Shown here: piece after piece, positions 55,375 through 64,000 of the stretch | Layout: each line of letters begins with the position of its first letter | Numbering within the stretch: position 1 is the stretch's first letter | Origin: Vanrija pseudolonga | Lineage: Eukaryota; Basidiomycota; Tremellomycetes; Trichosporonales; Trichosporonaceae | Assembly (NCBI RefSeq): GCF_020906515.1 | Contig: NC_085851.1 | Span: 2,790,001-2,854,000 of the forward strand | Length of the DNA stretch: 64,000 bases | Direction of reading: 5' to 3' | Notes under the pieces: model-generated | Told to the model about the DNA's origin: nothing | The model's input: only the letters and a program-made list of their open reading frames with translations | Databases searched by the model: none | Program-made: the position numbers and the translations under genes

Positions 55375-56462
55375 GATTACTCGTGAGTCTTGTCCCGGGC
55401 AGACGGAGCGGTGGAGGCGCGGGATAAGGCTTGTTTGCGCAACAAGTATAGGAGTGGGCGGGTGCGCACGCCTGGCTAGCGACTAGCAAGGCGAGCGGAG
55501 GGCCATGGGGCGACGATGGCGCGGACGACGACGCGGAGCAGCCGCACCTCACCTTCTGGAATCCTGTCATGATGCCAATAACTAACACCCAACAGCACCA
55601 AACCCATTCTCGGAACTCACTATCAAAAGAAAAGGATGCTCTACATCCCCTAGGTTTTCTCAAGTTGTACTTACTAGCCCAATCACAGCATCGTGAGTTG
55701 TTTGCTGCCTTCCTCCGTTCGCCAGCTGACACTCCCCAGTACAGACACGCCACACCCGGCACACACAATACCTCATCTTGTTTTTCCGTTCAATGCATGT
55801 TGATTAGGACGTCGCGAGCGTGGTGAGGTTCGGGCAGAGGGGTGCGGAGACGAAGGCCGTCCCAGTTGGGGTGGCAACGACTCGGGGGCGCGAGATGACT
55901 TGGCTGTCGGCGTAGTAACTAACAGGTCGACGTCGTAACTGGGGTCTGCTCCTGAGGCCTTTTGTTGTCGGTATGGTTTCGCGACAGGGCACGCCCTCGC
56001 CAGCGGGCACATGCCGCATGTTGCTGTTGAAGTCGCAGCGAGCCAAGGAACCACAAGCCTTGGACGATGCTGGCGCCACTGTGTGCGTCTACGCGCCCTC
56101 GCGCTCCTACTCGCACACTGCATTTCTACTACCATAAGCCCTGTCAATCTCCTGAGGCCGCCATGCGGCGCCGCCTCGTTGCCTCGGAACGCAGTCATTG
56201 TTGTCGGAAAGCAAGTCGAACTGTACATCCCGAGCGGCGTGTGGGGCACCGAGTTCACGTGAAAGCTCGATGTCATGTGTGTGTCGTGGTTTCACTTTGG
56301 GGCAACCTTGTCCACTGTAGCCACGGCCGCCGCGCGCCGCAGCCGCCGTGCACAGACACTTTGCATTTGCTTTCCACTCAATCACGGTGGGCTCACTTTT
56401 GTCAACAGCAGCAAAAAGCAACATCCCCAGGCCATGCTCTACTAGACGGACACATCTCACCC
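55375..56462. other. 1.1 kb intergenic, no gene seen
   Basis: Holds the 3' UTR of the small membrane gene and the promoter of the GPHR gene. ORFs on both strands are short and without domains. AT content is higher around 55570-55690. Confidence 0.5.
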
Positions 56463-58800
56463 ATGGAGAGCGAACACCATCCGGCCGGAGGCGCCAAAGC
56501 CACGCTCTCAAAAGCAGCCGCGTCCCACCCCATCCTCTTCGACACGCTCGTCCTCGTCGCCCTGCGCGTAGTGTATGCGCTCCTCGCGCGGCGCTACCTC
56601 CTCGCGACGCTCAACCCGACGCTGCGCAGCCTCTCGACGCAGGACGATGTGGTGCTGCCCGACGCTTATCGGGGCAACAGCGCCGCGACGCGCGGCCTGC
56701 TGCGCGAGTCGGACGCCGAGCTCGAGCCCGAGTCGACAGACGCCGAGTCGCCCTCGTCATCGTACCCGCCGTCGCCGCGTTCCCGCCGCGCTCCGATCCA
56801 AGAGTCGTCAGCGCCCTTCCGGCACCGCTCCGCAAGCTCAGTGAACCGCACCGACGCGCCGCTCGACGAGGAGGCCGCCGGCGGAGGCATCGAGCTCGCC
56901 CAGCTCTCGGCGCGCCTGCGCGACTCGGGCCCAGCCCCCCGCCGAGGCGGTGTACAGGTCCTCGAGCTGTCGCACGGTCGCGCTGCCTCCGGTAGCACCG
57001 GGTCAAAGAGTACCAAGGTCGCTCGCCGGGGTCTGAGCCGCGTCGCACGGTGAGTGGCGCCAATGAAGTGCGAGAGAGCGAGGCTGACGTGATAAGCATC
57101 GTCTTCTCGCTCGCATTCGCCGAGAGCATGAATATCGTCACTCTGGTCGTGTTCCACGCGCTCGGGTTCCTGCACGCACACGCACGCCAGGTCAACTTCT
57201 CGGTATCATTGCACATCCTCTTGGGGATTATTCTGCTCGTCGTGCCGCTCGTCCAGTGCCTGCTCCTGACGTACAGATCGAGAGGTGGGTAGTGTGTGTG
57301 GGACAGCACTGATACCAGACTCGACGAGCGCGTCGACAAAGTCGTCCTCGCTGCCGTTCACCTCGCGCCTGCTCATCTCGTTGATCCCGTTCGCGCTCTA
57401 CGTCTTCCTCTTCACGCGTATCCCGCCGTACATTACGGCTGTGGCGCCGCGCGAGATCGCCAATGTGAATGCCACTATCCCTGCGGACGAGGCCTCGAAC
57501 GGCACAGTGGCTGGTATTGGCGAGGCGCTGGTCGAGTGGTCCACCTCGGGACCAGAGGGCTGGGAGGGCGGAGGATGGCTCGCGTCGAGCCTCGGGCGCG
57601 TCGTCGTCCTCGGCATTGTCGTTATCGCTGGTCTCTCGGGCGTCGGTGCCATCGTCACCGCGTGGGACTACTTGGAGCAGGCTCGTGGAGCTGGAAGGTA
57701 GGACGATTGTAGCTCGGCAGCTGCTGATCCCACCCCAGGCCACCAGTGACGGATGCCGATGTGCTCCAGGCTGAGAGATCACTCTACCGTATCCGACACG
57801 ACATTGTCGCCAAGCGTGAGGACATTGCGCGCGTATCCTCCGGCGGTAGTGCAGAGGCGGCTTCTGGCGGCTGGATGACCAGAGTCTTTGGGACCAAGGC
57901 CGATCAAGGCAAGTAATGGGACCCGTTGTCCAGCTGACTTGCGCAGAGGCAAACTCGCTGCGATCAGAGCTCCAAGGCCTCCAGCTCATGGAGTCTGACG
58001 TTATGAGGTCGCTCTCCTCTCTCAAGGCAAGGAATGTGCGTTAGACATGCGTTGCTATAGCTAACGCTCCAGAAACGCCAAGGCTTCAGGCATACGATCC
58101 GTGGCGCAGTGTACAACATTCTCGGCTACGTGTTTGCGCTGTACTGCGCTGCCCGCTTGGCCATGTGCCTCATCTCCATCTTTGTCGCGCCGCTGTCGAC
58201 GTCGCGCATCCCCGAGTCGGGCGCCAGCCACAAGGGCAGCGGCAACACGAACGGCGACTGGATCTCGTTCGCCGTCGCCCTCGGCCTTGCGCACCTGCCC
58301 TTCGGACACGGCGTCGACGTCGCGGCGTGGTCGCGCGCCATCTCGCTCCTCATGACGGGCCTGCTGATCCTCTCGTCCCTCGCCATGGTCCTCCGCTGGC
58401 TCAGCCGCATGCTCCGCCTCACGAGCAAGTCGGTCGGAGCGGGCTTCCTCCTCCTGACCTTGGGCCAGCTATTCGTAAGTGCTTGTCCCTGTGCCGTACT
58501 GACCCCAAGGCAACGTACACCATCTCGCTGCTTGTGCAGCTGCGCTCGAGCATCCCACCCGCGCCACTGACCGATGGTGACCCGTTCAACTCTGGCGCGG
58601 GTAACGGAACCGCCATCGACACAGGTGGCGCGACGGATGACTCGCTCCTCCGCTCCCTCCCCGACTTCCGCGTGTTCGGCCGCCTGTTCGACGCGGTGTT
58701 CCTCTTCGCCGCCATCGGCGCCGGTCTCTACCGATACATTGCGATGAAGGTGACGGGCAGCGACGACGACGATCTCTACATCCACCGCGGAGAGCACTAG
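56463..58800 (+). CDS. GPHR/GTG-type multi-pass membrane protein
   Basis: Golgi pH regulator family (related to plant GTG, Pfam ABA_GPCR), an anion channel-like protein of about 690 residues. The N-terminus has a helix (ILFDTLVLVALRVVYALLA), a Ser-rich cytosolic stretch, and then helices IVFSLAFAESMNIVTLVVF, LHILLGIILLVVPLVQCLLL, LLISLIPFALYVFLF and VVVLGIVVIAGLSGVGAIVT. The cytosolic coiled-coil region (ADVLQAERSLYRIRHDIVAK, SLRSELQGLQLMESDVMRSL) and the C-terminal helices (GAVYNILGYVFALYCAARLA, RAISLLMTGLLILSSLAMVL, VFGRLFDAVFLFAAIGAGLY) match the family order. Six or so short introns keep the frame. The stop is 65 bp from that of the convergent SLP1-type gene. Confidence 0.87.
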
Positions 58801-58865
58801 TAGATGACTTCTAGACCCTAGACGCAGAGCAGCATGGCTTCCATTAATACTAATACAAATACAAA

Positions 58866-61800
58866 CTAGAGTGAATGCGCATGCAGGGTATCGTTGTGCT
58901 TGGTGTCCTCGGCGACGCGGATGGCTATGGGCTGGGTTTCCGAGGAGTTGGTTTTGGTGTTGTTGTTGTATTCCGGAGGGGCTTCGTCGTCGTGGAAGCC
59001 AAGGGCAGACAACGGGCCTGCAGCCTTGTTGTCTGATGTGCGGTGTGCGAGCGGAGACTGTTGACGGCCAGTGCCTCCCGTCTCGTCGTCGACTTCACTG
59101 GCACTCGCGCCCCCGCTCGTGCTGGCGACATCGGCGGCGCTGAGGCCGTCCTCAGTGCCCCACTGCGAGTCGTCGTGATCGTCGTTGCGGACGGCGCGGG
59201 CGATACGAGGTACAGGCGAGTTGCCACGCACCCCGCGGCCGCCGTTGATGGGCGAGGGCGTCGCGAGGCTGTTGACCGAGTTGGGCGACACACCGTCTGC
59301 GACGTCGGCATCACTGCTCTCGTCGCCGGCACGTCTACTTCTCATGGTATGGAGATGCGAGCTTCGCGCAAGCCGGCGCCCACTACCCCCGGTAGTGCGC
59401 GGGTGTAGGGACAGACGTGATCGATTGCTCTGCGTCGGTGTGAATGTCTGGGGCACCGTGACGGATGGGGAGTCTTCGTCGTCGGCGAAGCCCCAACCCG
59501 AGCCAAAGGTTGATGTGTCGGCGATGGTCACGGACCGTGTGGCGAGTCGGCGGCGGTGATGCTGGCTGCTCGAGCCGGAGACATTCTCAGCACGGCGAAG
59601 GCTCGATGACCTCGAGAGCGACGGGGTCCCGCGGCTGCGCTGAGCGAGGCGCATCTGAGCCGTCTGTTGGCTCGCGTTGACAGTGGGCGTAATGGCGGGT
59701 GATGCAGTCCTGGAGTGGTCACGACTCGAGCTGGGCGACGGCACGTCGATGACGAGGCCAGCCAGCGGGCCGGTGGACAGACGTTTCTGGTGGCGCGAGT
59801 GCGGCTCCATTGGGACGCCTCGACGGCGCACTTCAGCCAGCGACTTGAGCAGCTCGTCAATCGTCTCGCTCTTGGTCGCGACGCCGACGCCGATAATGAT
59901 GAGAATGATGATCAGCTGGGCGAGCGAACGCCGTCTCTCGTAGCCCAGCTCGTCGTGCAGGATACGAAGGTGCGACTCGATAACGCGGCGCTCAGCGTCC
60001 ATGGACGCCTTCATCCGCTCGACGTGGGTCACGATGCGGCCGAGGCGCTCCTCGTGGCGCATTCGCTTGTCATTAGCAAGGGACCCGTATGCAGAGACCT
60101 ACCTCGATCTCCCAGCGGTGAGCATCGTCCTCCACCGCCCTCGCCTGCGCCGTCTCCCAGCGCTTCTCGGCGCGCACCAAGGATGTGCGCAGCGCCTTGC
60201 CGTGCTCGTCAATGTAGCGCGCCACAAGGGTAGAGTTGCCCTCTAGAGCCGTCAAGCGGCGGATAATGAACGCGTAGATGGACTCTGACGAGTCGGATTT
60301 GAGAGGCTGTTGGTTGCGCGCGTAGCCAGAGCTGGATGGTGGCGAGTTTGCCGGCGCGCCGACCTTGTCGGGGTTGGGTTGAGGCGGGGGTGCTGCAGCG
60401 CTTCCGTTCGACTCGATATTCTCGGCCGTGGGTGGTGGTGGAGGAGGAGGAGCAGGCGGCTTGGCGGCACTGGTTCCCTCGACATTCTCGTCGCTCGTAG
60501 ATGATAGCGGCGGTGACACCGCTGCAGCCGCCTGGCTGGGCACCGAGCAGTCGATGGACTCCTCGGCGGAGAACAGCTCTGCGCCACTCATCCTCCGCGC
60601 TTGCTCCTGCACGAGCTTCTCAAGCTCGCAAAGCTCGCGCTCGCGCCGTTCGTCGTCCTCGCGCTCCTTGATGTCCCGCTCGCGGCTCTGCGCAGCCTCG
60701 GCCTCGCGCTCCCTTTCCCGCTGCAGCTCGCGCTCGCGGGCCTTCTCCTGCTCTCTTGCGCCGCGCGCAGCCGCCAGCCGCTTCTGTTCCATCTTGAACG
60801 CGTCCATCTGGTTCATGCCGTACACCGTAAGCTGCGACACGGGGCAGTAGTACTCGGTGCCGTAGAACGAGGGGAAGTCGAGGCGGACGAACCGGTGGAA
60901 CGAAGTAGGCTCGGACAACTGGAAGGACTAGGACGTCAGCACTGTCAGCTCGACAAGAACCCACCTGCACACCGCGGACATTCTTGCCCACAAACGTGGC
61001 CACTTCGGTCAACGCGCCCGGCCCATCCCCCGCCTCCTCATTGCCTACACTCAGCCGGATCTCACGGACGACGCCCGAGAAGAACTCCCACACGGCGAGC
61101 TCCATCGCCTCGATTCGGATCTCGTCGCACAGCTCCACCACAACGTAGTGTTGCTGCGCACGGCAAGGCGTGAGCATGTACCTGTCGCGCGACTTGTGTA
61201 AAATCGACGACGCGTGCTGTGTCTGCGGCGACGACGAGAGCACGCGCGCCGAGCAGTCGGGCGAGGCGTAGTTGTATCTGTGGGGCATGGGGAGGGGCTT
61301 CGGCTCGGTCCCTCCAGCCGGTGGAGTGTTGGGCCCAGGCGCAGCGGTCGCGCCTAGCGTCGACGAGTTGATCTCTGCAGGAATAGAGGGTGGAGTGTCG
61401 ACCGTCTTGGGCAGAGCTTCCGAATTGTTGGTGCTGTCTCGCGAGGGGAGAGATGCGCCGCCCTCGTCGACGGTGCCCTCGCCTGGCGCGTCATCTACCG
61501 GCTCGCACTCCTCGTCGTATTCATCGTCATCCTCCTCTGCTTCTTTCCGTCGCTTCCACTCCTCGAAGCTCTCGAATTCGTCGTCCTCGGCGTCGGCTGT
61601 TGGTTCTGGGGTGGCGTCGTCCACCAGCTGCTCCTGTTGTTGGAGCCGCAGCGCGTCGTCCAGTGCCGCTGGGTCGGACTTGATCCACGGCGGTGGGAGA
61701 TCAGACTGCATGACCGGTGCTGGACATTGTTCGCGGAACCACCCCCATGGCTCGATGACTGAGATGCCACCGCGCTCATAGGGGTCTGGCGAGCCTCTTG

Positions 61801-61936
61801 TCCAGCTGTCGTTGTCGACTCCACGGTGCGTGGGCGAGGTAGGGTGGGGTACGAAGGGGTCCGCCGGTGACGCCGATGCCGTTGCAGTGAAGGCTAGTAT
61901 TAGATGTACTAGATGAAGTGGTAGTGGTGGACTCAT
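58866..61936 (-). CDS. SLP1-type SUN-domain membrane glycoprotein
   Basis: Endoplasmic-reticulum SUN-like protein of the SLP1/OSPT family, about 990 residues, implicated in membrane-protein folding or nuclear envelope tethering. A signal peptide is evident (MSPPLPLHLVHLILAFTATA, cut near ASA). An acidic lumenal stretch with FESFEEWKRRKEAEEDDDE precedes the SUN-like domain: HRYNYASPDCSARVLSSSP, ILHKSRDRYMLTPCRAQQHY, VVVELCDEIRIEAMELAVWE, FFSGVVREIRLSVG, then after an intron FHRFVRLDFPSFYGTEYYCP and LTVYGMNQMD. A long charged coiled coil follows (QEKARERELQREREREAE), a proline run, SESIYAFIIRRLTALEGNST, VARYIDEHGKALRTSLVRAE, and a membrane helix (LAQLIIILIIIGVGVA). The last 250 residues are Ser-rich cytosolic tail. 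Three exons are clear. SESIYAFIIRRLTALEGNS is the family signature. Confidence 0.9.
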
Positions 61937-62163
61937 TGTGTGTTGCCGTGATGAACGAGTGTGTCGAGTCTGTTGTGGAGAAGTGGAAGAGCTGCGAGGC
62001 GAGAGAGATTGCGCCTTGAGTTGTTCGGTCGGCCGGGTCGCCAGTCCGGCCCGCAGCATGGTTGACGGCGTGGAGACCCCAGATCTCCACCTCCCCACCA
62101 CGAATTTCCAGCACCACTGACATCGCGTTCTTCGCTCTCTATCCATTTCACTACGACATCACC

Positions 62164-62936
62164 ATGCCTCGCAGCCCGCTCACCTACGACGATGGCCCAA
62201 TGGTCTGGGTACGTCCTATGTTAGTCCACAACGCTCACGCCAGGTCGACTGCGAGATGACGGGGCTGGACGTGGCCAACGACAGGATCATCGAGATCGCA
62301 GTCATCATCACTGACGGGCACCTGAACCCCGTCGACGAGGGCATCAGTTACGTGATCAACACGCCGAAGGAGGTGCTGGACAAGTGGGTCGTCATCGTCG
62401 TAGCGGCGTCCGAGCCGCGAGCCGGCACTGACCCCCCGCAGCATGAACGAGTGGTGTGTCAACCAGCACGGCAAGTCGGGCCTCACGCAGGCGTGCCTCG
62501 ACTCGCCCCACTCATACGACGAGGTGACGGCCAAGGTCGTCGAGTACATCCAGCGCTGGATCCCAGAGCGCGGCGCGGGCCTGCTCGCCGGCAGCTCGGT
62601 GCACGCCGACATGCGCTTTCTGCTCGTCGGCATGCCAGCCGTCATGGCGCACCTGTCGTACCGCATCGTCGACGTGTCGTCCGTCAAGGTGGGTTGTGTC
62701 CTCTGGCATCATCAACCCTGCTCACTCGGCCTCAGGAAATCGCTCGGAGATGGTACCCCGCCCTCGTGCGCAAGGAGAAGGAGAGCCGCGCGGCCGAGTC
62801 GTCGCACCGCGCGCTCGATGACATCCGCGCCAGCATCCGCGAGCTGCAGTTCTACCAGGATAACATCTTTGTGCCTATTGAGACTGGGCCCGCGCCCTCC
62901 TCTCTGCGGGATACGGAGCTCAAGACGGCCGTCTAG
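62164..62936 (+). CDS. REX2: Oligoribonuclease, DEDDh 3'-5' exonuclease
   Basis: Degrades short RNA (nanoRNA) in mitochondria or cytosol. Four exons give about 208 residues, near the usual 180-210. Catalytic motifs are seen: Exo I WVDCEMTGLD (exon 1-2 junction falls inside it), Exo II GSSVHADMRFLLVGMP and Exo III HRALDDIRASIREL with His and Asp. Further family blocks are IIEIAVIITDGHLNPVDEG, SYRIVDVSSVKEIARRWYP and YQDNIFVP. The start at 62164 gives MPRSPLTYDDGPMVW with no clear presequence. The SLP1-type gene lies divergent with 227 bp between starts; the stop is 17 bp from that of the convergent GNAT gene. Confidence 0.95.
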
Positions 62937-62953
62937 TATAGTAGTATTGTAGC

Positions 62954-63797
62954 CTACTCGAAGCTCTTGTAGACGACCACGGCGTCGACGTACTCCTCGG
63001 CGCCGTTCGGGCCCGTCCTGAGGCGGCCAGCCTTGGGGATGAGGCCGACACGCGAGAAGCCCAGCTTGTCCCACAGCTTGAGGGATGCAACGTTGTCTTG
63101 ATGGCGTTAGTGCGGGTCGGAATGGAGCAAGATACGTACTGCTGTAGACGAGGTTGAAGACCGACGACTTGTAACCCAGCTTGGGGGCGTACACGAGGAA
63201 GCTCTCCGCTAGCCCGTATCCGACCTTTCGTCCGCGCTGGGAGGGGGGGACAATGAAGCCAGCGTTGCAGTTCTGTCACGTCAGTATCGCAAGAGGATGG
63301 GTGGGGCGACGACGTACGTGGCTGCTCCGTCCTGGGTAGTTCGGCTTGCTGTGAAGGTTAGCACTGGACAAGCTACACCCATCCAGCCACTATACCTACA
63401 TGTAGTAGACACCACCGACAACCTCCTCCCATGATCGTCCAGCGCGCGCATCCTCCAGAGTCTTCAACGATGCGACGTCGACCGAAGCGGGCGAGACGAT
63501 GGCCACGATCGTCGTGGAGTTGAAGAAGTAGGCGACAAACTGCTCCCTCGTCATCTGGTCCTCTTGCGGGTACGTCTTGCCCTCTGTGAATGTTAGTCTC
63601 TGCAATGCCTGGCAAGCCTACTCACCCTCAATCTCCTTGTTGAAGATGTCAAACAGGTAGTCGATGAGCTCTTGTGGAGCGTCGGCGCCCTGCACGGGGT
63701 GTGTGGTGAGGACAAGGTCGCCGGGAAGCTTGTAGGACAGCACGGGGAGGGGGCCGCCAGAGCCCTGGGGCGCCTTGATTGCTCCGTAAGCGGACAT
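62954..63797 (-). CDS. GNAT N-acetyltransferase
   Basis: Acetyl-CoA-dependent acetyltransferase of the fungal type related to Mpr1-like enzymes, about 220 residues. The start at 63797 gives MSAYGAIKAPQGSGGPLPV. Early blocks are LPGDLVLTTHPVQGADAPQE, LIDYLFDIFNKEIE and TYPQEDQMTREQFVAYFFNS. The GNAT core shows VGGVYYM, CNAGFIVPPSQRGRKVGYGL (the acetyl-CoA-binding R/Q-x-x-G-x-G/A loop), LGYKSSVFNLVYS and, across an intron, NNVASLKLWDKLGFSRVG, the classic GNAT end. It stops at 62954. Four short introns are needed. The acetylated substrate cannot be told from sequence. Confidence 0.86.
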
Positions 63798-64000
63798 GGT
63801 GTTGAGTAGTGGTTTAGTTTGTTCTGGATGAAGATGCAAGAGTTTGAGTGTTCGTTTTATAGTCGGCCGTTGCGTCAGTCGGGCCGAAGTGGAGTGAGGT
63901 CACTTTCAGGGTATGGTTTACAACCGGCTGGCCGGACTTGGCCGCAGGCAGTTTTTGCTACACAACCGGCCTACCTCACACGTCAACTGTCTACAAGATT

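Overview
The window reads as nuclear DNA of a GC-rich basidiomycete yeast, most likely Tremellomycetes (Tremellales or Trichosporonales). The evidence is dense small genes on both strands, many 37-60 nt introns with GTGAGT-type donors and a CTGAC or CTCAC branch site just before CAG, and protein families typical of that class (capsule-associated SGNH protein, zf-4CXXC_R1 plus DDT protein, fungal mitochondrial AAA with winged helix). Exact species cannot be given from sequence alone. I saw no transposon, virus-like element, CRISPR array, rRNA or convincing tRNA.

Layout: kinesin-7-like motor (minus, cut by the left edge); mitochondrial AAA ATPase (plus); homeobox factor with a 1.6 kb leader region (plus); ATP-dependent NAD(P)HX dehydratase (plus); an RS/RD-rich protein ending in a UBL5/Hub1 domain (minus); RAD5/HLTF-type HIRAN-SNF2-RING helicase (plus) facing RAD7-like repair protein (minus), which shares a short promoter with thymidylate kinase (plus); MDR reductase (plus); an unnamed Ser-rich protein (minus); a 2.2 kb repeat-rich gap; aquaporin (minus); flavin-binding split-barrel protein (plus); a 123-aa protein in nine tiny exons (minus); a 2.8 kb divergent gap; GRF zinc-finger protein (plus); CDCA7-like zf-4CXXC_R1/DDT protein (minus); DNA polymerase kappa (minus); QCR2 (minus); class I methyltransferase (minus); SGNH capsule-associated-like protein (plus); small proline-rich protein (plus); WAPL cohesin release factor (plus); mitochondrial Hsp70 (minus); an 81-aa membrane protein (plus); GPHR channel (plus); SLP1-type SUN protein (minus); oligoribonuclease (plus); GNAT acetyltransferase (minus).

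Two themes stand out. First, genome-maintenance genes are frequent (RAD5-like, RAD7-like, dTMP kinase, GRF protein, CDCA7-like, Pol kappa, WAPL), and several of their promoters carry the ACGCGT hexamer known from MBF-regulated S-phase genes. Second, microexons (7, 8, 14, 15, 18 and 20 nt) are needed to make conserved reading frames work, one of them completing the SAM-binding loop of a methyltransferase. The most unusual genes are the Hub1 domain with a long RS/RD N-terminus, the nine-exon 123-aa gene and the CDCA7-like DDT protein. Coordinates are first to last coding base including introns; splice sites were assigned by eye from GT/AG consensus and frame.
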